Assembly: GCF_033449965.1 (NCBI RefSeq) | Contig: NZ_CP137761.1 | Span: 3,038,001-3,102,000, forward strand | From: Bacillus sp. T3 | GTDB taxonomy: Bacteria > Bacillota > Bacilli > Bacillales > Cytobacillaceae | Length of the DNA: 64,000 nucleotides | Direction: 5' to 3' | In this document: piece by piece, positions 1-8,315 of the stretch | Layout: every line of letters begins with the position of its first letter | How positions within the stretch are numbered: position 1 is the stretch's first letter | Position numbers and translations under genes: made by a program | Notes under the pieces: model-generated | What the model saw: the letters and a program-made list of their open reading frames with translations, nothing else | Database searches by the model: none | Told to the model about the DNA's origin: nothing

Positions 1-18
1 GAAAACTGAACAGCTGTT

Positions 19-690
19 TTATTCATCTGTCGGCCACATTTCTTCGTTATAAGCCATATCCCAAAACATATATTCAAATCGTGTTGTGTTAAGAAAAATC
101 TCTTCCAGTTTTTCTAACTCATGCTCAGGTTTTCCTATCGTCAGCTCATCCATTAGTTCGATACACCATGTTGCAAGTTGCCCAAAGTCGTTTGAGCTAT
201 ACATACTGATCCACTCACCAAAAAGTTCATGCTTCGTTGCATCAGGAATTTCACTTAGCTCTTTTCCAATTTCCCAATAACTCCACATACACGGAAGCAA
301 TGCTGAAACAAGCTCTGCTAATGTCCCATTGTTCGCCACATGAAGCATATAGTGTGTATAGGCTAATGTAATCGGTGATGGCTTCGCTTCCTCTAGTTCG
401 GTTTCACTAATCCCAAACTTCAAGGCATAATGGCGGTGCAATGCCATTTCTTCATTTAGTGTTGAATCTAGAAGTCTAGCAAATTTCCCCATCGTCTCTA
501 CATCAGTGGCTTTAACCGCTCCAAGTGCAAATAATTTTGCGTAATCAATTAAATACAAATAATCTTGTATCATATAAAAACGGAATTTCTTTGGATCAAG
601 CGAGCCATTTCCCATTCCTTGAACAAATGGGTGAGCATGATTTTTACGCCAAATAGGTTGTAATGTTTCATATAACCGTTCACTAAACAC
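19..690 (-). CDS. tenA: TenA family thiaminase II / aminopyrimidine aminohydrolase
   Basis: TenA hydrolyses 4-amino-5-aminomethyl-2-methylpyrimidine to HMP in the cytoplasm, recycling degraded thiamine. The 223-residue protein has the family signatures: HPFVQG near the N terminus, the segment LLPCMWSYWEIG carrying the nucleophilic Cys, and EYMFWDMAY near the C terminus with the catalytic Glu. Length is normal. The GTG start at 690 follows GAGGTG at good spacing and overlaps the end of ylmB by 8 bp, so the two are translationally coupled. It is the last gene of ylmB's TPP-controlled transcript inside this window. The family is certain; the exact substrate is inferred from the ylmB neighbour. 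Confidence 0.93.
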   Translation of the reverse strand: MFSERLYETLQPIWRKNHAHPFVQGMGNGSLDPKKFRFYMIQDYLYLIDYAKLFALGAVKATDVETMGKFARLLDSTLNEEMALHRHYALKFGISETELEEAKPSPITLAYTHYMLHVANNGTLAELVSALLPCMWSYWEIGKELSEIPDATKHELFGEWISMYSSNDFGQLATWCIELMDELTIGKPEHELEKLEEIFLNTTRFEYMFWDMAYNEEMWPTDE

Positions 691-1990
691 GTGCTGTCAC
701 CTCACTTGTTGATTTCGTTTTTGCTGTGTGACACCACTGATAAATAAACTTTACGAGTACCTTCGTAAAATCTAATAACTGAGTAATAGATACTTGCTCA
801 TTAATCGAGTGGGCATTAAGCAAATCACCCGGTCCATAAATTGCCGCTGGTATACCTGCATCTCCAAACCATCCTCCATCCGTAACCGTTGCTGAAACAT
901 CAAGGATTGCTGGATGTTCAGTAATAAATTGATGGGTTTGTGCAAGTAAATTCACAGCTGGATGACCTGGGTCAACCTCCAATGATGGAAAGATTTCACC
1001 TCGGTCTTCGATCATTGAAGTACCTCCCCATTCAAAGGTTGGCGGATTTTCCCTCAACCATGGGTCACTGGCAGCAACATTTAATAAATGCTTTTCAATT
1101 TCCTTCGTCACCTGTACATGATTTTCATTCGGATAATAGTGGACAGTAATCCATAAGCGACATTCATCCGCAACAAATGCAGCATGTCGCCCACCTTCGA
1201 TTACTGCTGGATTGATCGTATTCGTTCCAGGTGAAAAGCCTGGATAGCTTTTCATGACTGCCCAATGTCGTTCCAAATCTTGAAGACCAGCGATCATTTT
1301 CATCATTTTTTCAATTGTATTCGCGGCGAAAAGTCCACCACCCGCATGAATCATATTTTTTCTTGTTGCATCGTGATGTGATTGCTTACTTTTAATCGTA
1401 ATCCAACCGGTAATCACACCGCCCTGCCCTTGAATATGTAAATCACTAGTATCAACAACTAAAGCAAAATCAGCGGAATATCCTCTTTTACAGCATTGTA
1501 AGGTCCCAGCTTCACCAACCTCTTCACCGATAACGGATTGAAACACAAGATTCCCCGGAAGCTCAACACCCGCTTCACGTAATATTCGAATCGCAAATAA
1601 TGCTCCAGCAAGACCTCCTTTCATGTCTGCTGCTCCACGGCCAATAACAACATCCTTCTTGATAACAGGTGTAAAAGGGTCAATCTCCCATCCTTCATCC
1701 GCGCTCACTTCTGCCACATCAATATGCCCATTAATAATGAGACTTTGACATTTATCTGGATCTGCTCCCTTTAACGTTCCAACGACATTTGGATCATTGG
1801 GGTAAACTTCCCACATATCAATGGAAAAACCAAGATCGTGTAAATATTGCGAGACAAATCTTTGTGCTTCAGCTGTATTTCTTGCAGGTGGTGCAGGTGT
1901 TTTAAAAGAAATTAACGTTTTCAATAGATCAAGTAACTCTTCTTTTCGTTGATCAACTTGATCTTGGATTTTCTGTAAATCATGCTTCAT
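683..1990 (-). CDS. ylmB: M20 family deacylase, formylaminopyrimidine deformylase YlmB
   Basis: This is an M20/ArgE-DapE metallohydrolase of about 435 residues. The motifs GHIDVAE and GRGAADMKGG give the metal-binding His and Asp, and IGEEVGEAG holds the catalytic Glu pair. By context it is YlmB, which deformylates N-formyl-4-amino-5-aminomethyl-2-methylpyrimidine so that TenA can convert it to HMP. A TTG at 1999 touches the AGGGG ribosome-binding site; the ATG at 1990 lies 9 nt after it and is the better start. It sits between thiW and tenA in a TPP-riboswitch operon. An acetylornithine deacetylase role is possible from sequence alone but does not fit the neighbours. Confidence 0.87.
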   Translation of the reverse strand: MKHDLQKIQDQVDQRKEELLDLLKTLISFKTPAPPARNTAEAQRFVSQYLHDLGFSIDMWEVYPNDPNVVGTLKGADPDKCQSLIINGHIDVAEVSADEGWEIDPFTPVIKKDVVIGRGAADMKGGLAGALFAIRILREAGVELPGNLVFQSVIGEEVGEAGTLQCCKRGYSADFALVVDTSDLHIQGQGGVITGWITIKSKQSHHDATRKNMIHAGGGLFAANTIEKMMKMIAGLQDLERHWAVMKSYPGFSPGTNTINPAVIEGGRHAAFVADECRLWITVHYYPNENHVQVTKEIEKHLLNVAASDPWLRENPPTFEWGGTSMIEDRGEIFPSLEVDPGHPAVNLLAQTHQFITEHPAILDVSATVTDGGWFGDAGIPAAIYGPGDLLNAHSINEQVSITQLLDFTKVLVKFIYQWCHTAKTKSTSEVTARV

Positions 1991-2014
1991 TAAACTCAAC
2001 CCCTTGTTTTTTCA

Positions 2015-2533
2015 TTACCCCCTATGTTGTGTCGCCGCTTCATTCATTTTTTTTGCCGTTCCCGGATTTTTCAAGAAAACCTTTAATAGTCCATACCCCA
2101 TCGCAGCCCCGGCAAAGGAACTAAAAATAAACGCTGGTATGAGTCCAAATAAAGTAGCTTCTTTACCTAGTAATAATGTGGATATTGGATAACAAAGCAT
2201 TGCACCAATAATTCCGGTCCCAATGACTTCTCCAAAAAAGGCCATTATCGGCTTTCGCGTTTTTTTATATAAATAGGCCGCTAAAAATGCTCCCACCATG
2301 CTTCCTGGAAAAGCAAAGATTGAACCAGTTCCCATTAGATTTCTAAAAATCGAGACTACTAATGCCTGTGCCACAGCATAATAGGGACCTAATAGAATAG
2401 CAGACAAAACATTAATAAAATGCTGTACTGGAAATACCTTTGATATTCCGATTGGAATAAAAAATGCGTGACTCGTCAATGTCCCAATCGCAATAAACAT
2501 AGCAGTCACCGTCAGTTTTTGAGTTTTTCGCAA
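2015..2533 (-). CDS. thiW: ThiW, S-component of an ECF transporter for a thiamine precursor
   Basis: ThiW is a small integral membrane protein of the energy-coupling-factor type that imports a thiamine precursor, thought to be the hydroxyethylthiazole moiety. The 172 residues form about five hydrophobic segments, with the typical SKVFPVQHFINVLSAILLG and PGSMVGAFLAA regions. An ATG at 2557 would extend it, but that ATG lies inside a terminator hairpin and has no ribosome-binding site. The TTG at 2533 has GGGAGG 8 nt upstream and is preferred. That Shine-Dalgarno is the 3' arm of the attenuator, and the U-run carries the start codon. The shared ECF energising module is not in this window. Confidence 0.85.
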   Translation of the reverse strand: MRKTQKLTVTAMFIAIGTLTSHAFFIPIGISKVFPVQHFINVLSAILLGPYYAVAQALVVSIFRNLMGTGSIFAFPGSMVGAFLAAYLYKKTRKPIMAFFGEVIGTGIIGAMLCYPISTLLLGKEATLFGLIPAFIFSSFAGAAMGYGLLKVFLKNPGTAKKMNEAATQHRG

Positions 2534-2568
2534 AAAAATAACCTCCCTGTTTTTCACACTGGGAGGTT
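2531..2568 (-). terminator. Riboswitch-controlled intrinsic terminator of thiW
   Basis: On the minus strand AACCTCCC (2561-2568) pairs with GGGAGGTT (2540-2547), followed by TTATTTTTTTG. The 3' arm is also the Shine-Dalgarno of thiW and the U-run contains its TTG start. The 5' arm continues as CCTCCCAGTGTG (2555-2566), which complements the first strand of the TPP aptamer (CACACTGGGGG, 2730-2740). That gives a ready-made antiterminator. Confidence 0.82.
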
Positions 2569-2647
2569 TGACATCTTCCTTATTTTGGAGTCAAAAAAAG
2601 ACTCCAGCAAATAGGAATCTGTTTAATGTATACCAAAAAATGAATAC

Positions 2648-2740
2648 ACTTCCCTACGCTGGTATTACCCAGATCAAGTTTAAGGGTCAAAGACTTTGGA
2701 TCTTTATCTCAGCCGGCCATTCTCCGGCACCCCCAGTGTG
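2648..2740 (-). promoter_or_regulatory. TPP riboswitch (THI element) upstream of thiW-ylmB-tenA
   Basis: The minus strand carries the conserved THI-box blocks in order: CACTGGGGGTGCC, CTGAGATAAAGA, GACCCTTAAACTTGATCTGG, and the 3' block CCAGCGTAGGGAAGTG. The outer P1 stem is CACT/AGTG. It lies about 115 nt upstream of the thiW start, with an intrinsic terminator between them. Thiamine pyrophosphate should favour the aptamer and so termination. Confidence 0.95.
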
Positions 2741-2759
2741 GAATTATTTAATTATTATT

Positions 2760-2787
2760 ACAATAACATAATTTTGACATCTTTCAA
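2760..2787 (-). promoter_or_regulatory. Probable sigma-A promoter of the thiW operon
   Basis: On the minus strand TTGAAA (2782-2787) and TATTGT (2760-2765) are separated by 16 nt. Transcription would start a few bases before the TPP aptamer. The -10 matches 4 of 6 consensus positions; position relative to the riboswitch is the main support. Confidence 0.45.
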
Positions 2788-2966
2788 GCATTTTCTCTTA
2801 AACCATTGATGCATTGAAAAGTCTTAAAGCAACAATAATAACTAAATTATATCCAATTTAAGGTATGTAAATTGGGAAGCTTTTCATCCAAATCAATTAT
2901 TTAGCATGAAAGGAGCAAAAATAGGGAAAATCTATAAATATAAATGTAATGGAAAGGAAAAGTAGC

Positions 2967-4577
2967 ATGCGGACGTTTCGAAAGCTAATAAAAAGCTCAA
3001 AAAACAAACCTAATAACGAAAATTCCTCCTCCGATTCAAATCCGCTTGTTGCAAACGATGAGCTAACGGGGGACTTTGACTACGACCTCCATCAAATGAA
3101 AACAACCTTTCAAAAAAGTACGGATGTTGTGATCAGAGAATTCAAAATAGGAAAAGATAAAAGGTTGAAAGCGGCGCTAATCTATACCGATGGGTTAGCT
3201 GATATGACGATTATTAATCAATTTATTATGGAATCATTAATGGATGATGTTATGGAACTCCCACACTCACATGATAGTTTTAGCAATAGAACGATCGTCA
3301 AGTGGATGGAAAGCAATAATTTAAAAGTTGGGGATATTCGCGAGATCTTAGATCATCAATCCATTTATACGACTATTTTATTTGGCAATACCGTTATTTT
3401 GATTGAAGGCTTTAAAGGAGCAATATCTGCTTCCACAGCAGGATGGGAGGATCGAGGTGTAACCGAGCCTGCATCGCAAACGGTCGTCCGTGGGCCACGT
3501 GAAGGCTTTTCTGAAAACTTTCGGACCAATACCGCTTTAATACGCAGAAAAATCAATGATGCAAACCTATGTTGCGAACAAAAAATGATCGGCACTGTCA
3601 CAAAGACAAATATCGCGGTTATGTATATTAAAGGCATTGTAAACGAAAAAATAGTCGAAGAGGTTCATCAACGCTTAGATCGAATTGATATTGATGGAAT
3701 ATTGGAAAGCGGATATATAGAGGAACTAATTCAGGATGAAACGTATACCCCTTTTCCTACCGTATATAACACCGAACGTCCTGATGTCGTTGCTGGTAAC
3801 CTCCTAGAAGGCCGTGTTGCTATTATTGTTGATGGTACCCCTTTCGTTCTTGTCGTGCCATCCCTATTTATTCAAAGCTTTCAAGTTCCAGAGGATTATT
3901 ATCAGCGTGCAGATATTGCAACCCTGCTTAGAATATTACGTATTTTGTGTTTTTTAATTGCCTTGGTTGGTCCATCCTTTTACATCGCTGTAACGACCTA
4001 TCATCAGGAAATGCTCCCTACTCCATTGTTAATAAGTTTGGCAGCCCAACGTGAAGGAGTTCCTTTTCCAGCCTTTGTTGAGGCAATCATTATGGAGGTA
4101 ACATTTGAAATCTTACGTGAAGCAGGGATACGGATGCCGAGAGCAGTTGGTCAAGCGGTTTCCATTGTCGGAGCATTGGTTCTAGGGCAAGCAGCAGTAG
4201 AGGCCGGAATTATCTCTGCGTCAATGGTTATCGTTGTTTCGATTACAGCCATCTCAAATTTTGTCTTTCCCTCCTACAACATGGCCATTTCTGTACGGAT
4301 GTTGCGGTTTGTGATGATGGCTTTAGCGGCATCTTTTGGTCTTTATGGGATAACATTAGGTTTAATTGCTTTGTTACTTCATTTAAATAGTTTAAGATCC
4401 TTTGGTATTCCGTATATGGCTCCGTTTGGACCTTTTATTTTAGATGATCAGAAAGATACTTTAATTAGATTGCCTCAATGGAGAATGCTATCTCGTCCGA
4501 GATTAATTAATCAAAAGAATATGAAGCGTCAAGGTAATCCAGCAACAATAAAGGAAAAGCAGAACAAACATGACTGA
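2967..4577 (+). CDS. GerA family spore germinant receptor, A subunit
   Basis: A subunits of GerA-type receptors sit in the spore inner membrane and help sense nutrient germinants. The 536-residue protein shows the family plan: a charged N-terminal cytosolic half beginning MRTFRKLIKSS, then a membrane half with about five hydrophobic segments from residue 310 on, including YHQEMLPTPLLISLAAQREGV-type conserved sequence. An ATG at 2949 has no ribosome-binding site; the ATG at 2967 follows GGAAAGG by 9 nt and is chosen. It heads a five-gene operon (A, C, D-like, B, B). A possible forespore sigma-G promoter (TGCATT at 2810, CAATAATA at 2833) is too weak to call. Confidence 0.93.
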   Translation: MRTFRKLIKSSKNKPNNENSSSDSNPLVANDELTGDFDYDLHQMKTTFQKSTDVVIREFKIGKDKRLKAALIYTDGLADMTIINQFIMESLMDDVMELPHSHDSFSNRTIVKWMESNNLKVGDIREILDHQSIYTTILFGNTVILIEGFKGAISASTAGWEDRGVTEPASQTVVRGPREGFSENFRTNTALIRRKINDANLCCEQKMIGTVTKTNIAVMYIKGIVNEKIVEEVHQRLDRIDIDGILESGYIEELIQDETYTPFPTVYNTERPDVVAGNLLEGRVAIIVDGTPFVLVVPSLFIQSFQVPEDYYQRADIATLLRILRILCFLIALVGPSFYIAVTTYHQEMLPTPLLISLAAQREGVPFPAFVEAIIMEVTFEILREAGIRMPRAVGQAVSIVGALVLGQAAVEAGIISASMVIVVSITAISNFVFPSYNMAISVRMLRFVMMALAASFGLYGITLGLIALLLHLNSLRSFGIPYMAPFGPFILDDQKDTLIRLPQWRMLSRPRLINQKNMKRQGNPATIKEKQNKHD

Positions 4578-4596
4578 ACTACGAGGATGAAATCAA

Positions 4597-5793
4597 ATGA
4601 AAAAGGTTTTTATTCTTTTGATGATGATTCTTTCCATACTTTTGAGTACGGGGTGCTGGAACCGCCGTGAATTAAACGAGATTGCTTTAGTCGTTGCGTT
4701 GTCAATCGACAAAAGTAAGGAGGGCTACGAGCTGACAGCCCAGGTTGTGGAGCCAAGCGAGATTGCCTCACAAAAAGGGGGGAGCGGGCGCACACCTGTT
4801 ACTACCTATACGGAAAAGGGCGACTATCTATTTGAAGCCATCCGAAGAATGACGACCGTAACACCTCGTAAGCTTTATTTTTCACATTTACAAATGCTCG
4901 TTCTTGGCGAAGAAATTGCAAAGGAAGGCATCGCCGAGTCACTTGAGATATTTACACGAGATCCTGAATTTCGCAAAGATTTTTATATTGCCGTATCAAA
5001 GGATGTGAAAGCGAAGGATGTTCTTCAAAACTTAACATCGATAGAAAAAATTCCAGCGAACAAGCTCCATTCCTCGCTTGAAACATCGGAAAAGGCTTGG
5101 GCACCAACCGTTGCAATCCAAATGGATGAACTAATTAGTGATTTAACGAATGAAGGAAAAAATGCGGTCCTAACAGGAATATCAGTAACTGGGAAGGTAG
5201 ATAAAGGCTCATCTCTGGGGAATGTAACAAGAATTGAACCATACGCACGCCTTAAATATAAAGGTGTTGCCGTCTTCAAAAGTGATAAATTAATCGGCTG
5301 GCTAAATGAAAAAGAAAGCAAAGGATATAACTATATTACTGATAATGTAACGAATACAGTTGGGGATATCCCCTGCCCAGGGAATAAAAATATTGTTCTC
5401 GAAATCATCCGTTCTAAATCAAAAGTAACTGGAAAAGTAGTAAATGGCCATCCAGAAATTCATGTAGAAATTTTCGGTGAGGCGAATGTTGGGGAGGTTG
5501 CCTGCAAAATTGATCTAACGAAACCAGAATCTATTAAAAAGCTAGAGGAATCTGTTGATAAAGTTAATTCTGAAATCTTAGCAACCTCTATCAATAAAGC
5601 CAAAGAATTAAAAGCTGATATTTTTGGGTTTGGAGAGGTAATACACCGTGCCGATCCAAAGGCTTGGAAAACGCTAAAGAATGATTGGAATCAACATTTT
5701 GTTGAGTTGAAAGTAACCACTCATTCCACATTTAAAATTAGACGAACAGGCGTTTCAAACCAATCATTTCTAAATAACATTAAAGGAGATTAA
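4597..5793 (+). CDS. Ger(x)C family spore germination lipoprotein
   Basis: This is the lipoprotein C subunit of the germinant receptor. The 398-residue precursor has a signal peptide ending in the lipobox LLSTGC (Cys at residue 20), followed by the conserved WNRRELNEIALV that opens mature GerC proteins. The C-terminal domain with KAKELKADIFGFGEVIHR is also typical. The A-to-C gap is 19 bp, and GATGAAATCA before the ATG gives a modest ribosome-binding site. It should be lipidated by Lgt and anchored at the outer face of the spore inner membrane. Length matches the family. Confidence 0.93.
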   Translation: MKKVFILLMMILSILLSTGCWNRRELNEIALVVALSIDKSKEGYELTAQVVEPSEIASQKGGSGRTPVTTYTEKGDYLFEAIRRMTTVTPRKLYFSHLQMLVLGEEIAKEGIAESLEIFTRDPEFRKDFYIAVSKDVKAKDVLQNLTSIEKIPANKLHSSLETSEKAWAPTVAIQMDELISDLTNEGKNAVLTGISVTGKVDKGSSLGNVTRIEPYARLKYKGVAVFKSDKLIGWLNEKESKGYNYITDNVTNTVGDIPCPGNKNIVLEIIRSKSKVTGKVVNGHPEIHVEIFGEANVGEVACKIDLTKPESIKKLEESVDKVNSEILATSINKAKELKADIFGFGEVIHRADPKAWKTLKNDWNQHFVELKVTTHSTFKIRRTGVSNQSFLNNIKGD

Positions 5794-5796
5794 TCA

Positions 5797-6030
5797 GTGA
5801 TACCATCGGCGGGGATAGTTATTGTTGGGTTGCTAATGGCATGGATGGAACTGCCAAAGCTGTTTAAAGAACAGGCATACAAAGAAATCATTGTTTTTAG
5901 CTTATTGCTTGTATGCGGAGTAGGGTTATGTATATTAGTCATTTTGAGAATAGAATTACCCAATCCCCTTGACCTACTTCTTGTTATTTTTACACCAATA
6001 AGTAAGTGGATCGAAAGCGTATTAACATAA
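5797..6030 (+). CDS. Small membrane protein of the germinant receptor operon (D-like subunit)
   Basis: This 77-residue protein has two hydrophobic segments (about residues 3-18 and 28-50) with a short charged linker between, and no soluble domain. It starts at GTG with AAAGGAG just upstream, 4 bp after the C gene and 13 bp before the first B gene. Small two-helix D proteins of this kind are known in some ger operons, where they modulate receptor activity. Assignment here rests on size, topology and position; no catalytic motif is visible. Confidence 0.75.
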   Translation: MIPSAGIVIVGLLMAWMELPKLFKEQAYKEIIVFSLLLVCGVGLCILVILRIELPNPLDLLLVIFTPISKWIESVLT

Positions 6031-6043
6031 AAGTGGGGTATTC

Positions 6044-7165
6044 ATGATGATCGAAAAGGGTAAAATTTCCAATATACAATTTTCTATGTTAATTATCATG
6101 TTTATCGTCGGTACGGCCACCTTAATTGTTCCTGCGATTGTAACAGGTATTGCCAAGCAGGACGGCTGGTTATCCACTTTACTGTCTCTTTGCCTCGGTT
6201 TCGTTTTTGTGATGGTTTTTGCAAAAATTGCTGAACGAAATCCAGACATAACACTCATTCAGACTTGTGAAAAAATCTTAGGCAAGTGGTTAGGCAGGCT
6301 AGTATCTTTACTGTACACGGTATATTTTTTATTTTTAACAGCGATTTTCCTTAGAATTGCTGGAGATCTTATTACGACCCACGTCTTAACAGAAACACCC
6401 ATTCAGGCAACAGAAACTTTATTTTTAATCATTATGATTATGGCCGTCCGCCTAGGACTTGAACCGTTTTCCCGAGCAGCAGAAATGCTTTTTCCGCACA
6501 TCGTTTTTTTCATTTTATTGTTTTTCTTTTTTCTTTTGCCTCAAGTTAAAGGAGAAAATATGACACCCGTGCTCGAACATGGACTTGAACCCGTGCTTTT
6601 TGGTACATATAAAATCATTGGCATTCCATATTTAAATTTAGTCATTTTTCTCATGCTCACGCCTTTTGTCAGTACGCCTTCTAAAATAAAAAAGAGCTTT
6701 TTTATTTCCATCTTAATTGGTGGGATGTTTATCACGATGATTACTCTATTTTCGATTTTTGTCCTAGGGGCTGATGCAACGAACAGATTAAATTATGCAC
6801 CTTATATTTTAGCTCAGAAGATTCAAATCGGTAATTTCATTCAAAGAATAGAAATCGTAGCTGGTGCGTTTATTTTCATTTCCTTATTTGTAAAATCGGC
6901 ATTAACTTATTATTGCTTCATTTTGAGTACTGCTCAAACATTCCATTTAAAAAACTATAAAATCTTAACTTTACCATTTGGTTTAATTGTCCTAGTATTA
7001 TCAATTTCACTATTCCCTAACATTATTTATTTCCATACGTTTGTATCCGTTGCATGGACGATTCTCACCCTTATATTTGGATTATTACTTCCATTATTGA
7101 TACTTATTGTTGATTTATTTAAATCACGATTGGCGAACAGAACTGATCAGGAAGCAGGGAAATGA
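6044..7165 (+). CDS. GerB-type spore germination permease (first copy)
   Basis: B subunits are APC-superfamily-like transporters that bind the germinant in the spore inner membrane. The 373 residues make about ten transmembrane helices. Family landmarks are GTATLIVP near residue 22, the KQDGWLSTLL turn, and the ETPIQATE and LGLEPFSRAAE loops. An alternative ATG lies one codon downstream. The gene abuts the second B gene directly (TGA then ATG). The ligand cannot be predicted from sequence. Confidence 0.92.
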   Translation: MMIEKGKISNIQFSMLIIMFIVGTATLIVPAIVTGIAKQDGWLSTLLSLCLGFVFVMVFAKIAERNPDITLIQTCEKILGKWLGRLVSLLYTVYFLFLTAIFLRIAGDLITTHVLTETPIQATETLFLIIMIMAVRLGLEPFSRAAEMLFPHIVFFILLFFFFLLPQVKGENMTPVLEHGLEPVLFGTYKIIGIPYLNLVIFLMLTPFVSTPSKIKKSFFISILIGGMFITMITLFSIFVLGADATNRLNYAPYILAQKIQIGNFIQRIEIVAGAFIFISLFVKSALTYYCFILSTAQTFHLKNYKILTLPFGLIVLVLSISLFPNIIYFHTFVSVAWTILTLIFGLLLPLLILIVDLFKSRLANRTDQEAGK

Positions 7166-8287
7166 ATGATTCAGGTTAAAATAACTCCATTCCAATTATT
7201 TTGTTTGATGTTCCTATTTGAGCTTGGGAGCTCCATTGTAGTGGGACTTGGGTTAGATGCGAAGCAGGACGCGTGGTTAACGATTTTATTAGGTATGGTC
7301 TGTGCAATCCCGTTATTTTCCATTTATAGTTACCTTTATCAACAATACCCAGATCTCCCGCTAACTAGTTATCTTCCTAAGATTCTCGGAAAAGTTATTG
7401 GGATTCCTATTGCACTTGCCTATTCTCTTTATTTTCTCTATATATCCACCAGGGTTTTGAGAGATTTTGGGGATTTGATGATCACCTCGACCTTAGACGT
7501 TACTCCTTTATATGCAGTAAACGGTTTGATGATCCTCTTGATTATATATGGTATATATAGCGGTTTAGAAGTAATTGGGCGGACTAGTGAAATTATCTTT
7601 TTTACTATGTTATTTTTGGTTTTTTCCGGAATTCTTGTAACTATCCTTTCTGGATTAATGGACTTCAGCAATTTGAGTCCCGTTCTCGAAGGTGGTTGGA
7701 AACCGATTATCTCGACAGTGTTCCGCCAAACCTATACATTCCCTTTCGGTGAAATGATTGTCTTTACAATGCTCCTCCCCCATCTTACTAAGCCTGATTT
7801 TGTAAATAAAGTTGGAGTTTTGGCGATTATAAGTAGTGGTCTCATTCTGTGCTTTACAATTGTGATGGAAATTTCAATTTTAGGCGTGGAAGGTACTGCA
7901 GCTGCGCAATTCCCTTTACTTGAAACCGTATCAAAGGTAAGTTTTGGTGACTTTATCCAAAGGCTAGATGCAATCGTTGTCGCAACCCTCATTCTTGGAA
8001 TGTTTATGAAAATCATCATATTTTTTTATGCAGGATTAACCGAAATACTTGATGTATTTAACATTTCAAAAAAAAGACATAAAAACTACTTTCTTCTATT
8101 AATAGGTTTTAGCATTCTCATTTATTCACAAAAAATAGCCGGGAATTTTGCAGAGCACATTAAGATCGGTTTAAAGCTGGTTCCTGTTTATCTTCATTTG
8201 CCATTACAAACTGGCATCCCTTTATTTCTCTTTTTTATTACATTGATTCGAACTGCTTTTAGAAAAAACAAAGCGGAAACTATGTAG
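7166..8287 (+). CDS. GerB-type spore germination permease (second copy)
   Basis: A second B subunit, also 373 residues and about ten helices, with the equivalent landmarks AKQDAWLTILL, DVTPLYAVNG and SGLEVIGRTSEI. It is clearly divergent from the preceding copy, so the pair is an old duplication rather than a recent one. Its ATG follows the stop of the first B gene without a gap. Two B genes in one operon suggest two receptor assemblies sharing the A and C subunits, with different germinants; this is inference. Last gene of the operon. Confidence 0.91.
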   Translation: MIQVKITPFQLFCLMFLFELGSSIVVGLGLDAKQDAWLTILLGMVCAIPLFSIYSYLYQQYPDLPLTSYLPKILGKVIGIPIALAYSLYFLYISTRVLRDFGDLMITSTLDVTPLYAVNGLMILLIIYGIYSGLEVIGRTSEIIFFTMLFLVFSGILVTILSGLMDFSNLSPVLEGGWKPIISTVFRQTYTFPFGEMIVFTMLLPHLTKPDFVNKVGVLAIISSGLILCFTIVMEISILGVEGTAAAQFPLLETVSKVSFGDFIQRLDAIVVATLILGMFMKIIIFFYAGLTEILDVFNISKKRHKNYFLLLIGFSILIYSQKIAGNFAEHIKIGLKLVPVYLHLPLQTGIPLFLFFITLIRTAFRKNKAETM

Positions 8288-8315
8288 CAAAAAAACTCCA
8301 TTTTATTAAATGGAG
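8287..8315 (-). terminator. Shared terminator between the ger and sulfate transporter operons
   Basis: The inverted repeat ACTCCATTT-tat-TAAATGGAGT is flanked by seven A on the left, giving a strong U-run on the minus strand. The hairpin overlaps the cysA stop codon and can also serve the converging ger operon, though its plus-strand U-run is weak. Confidence 0.85.
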
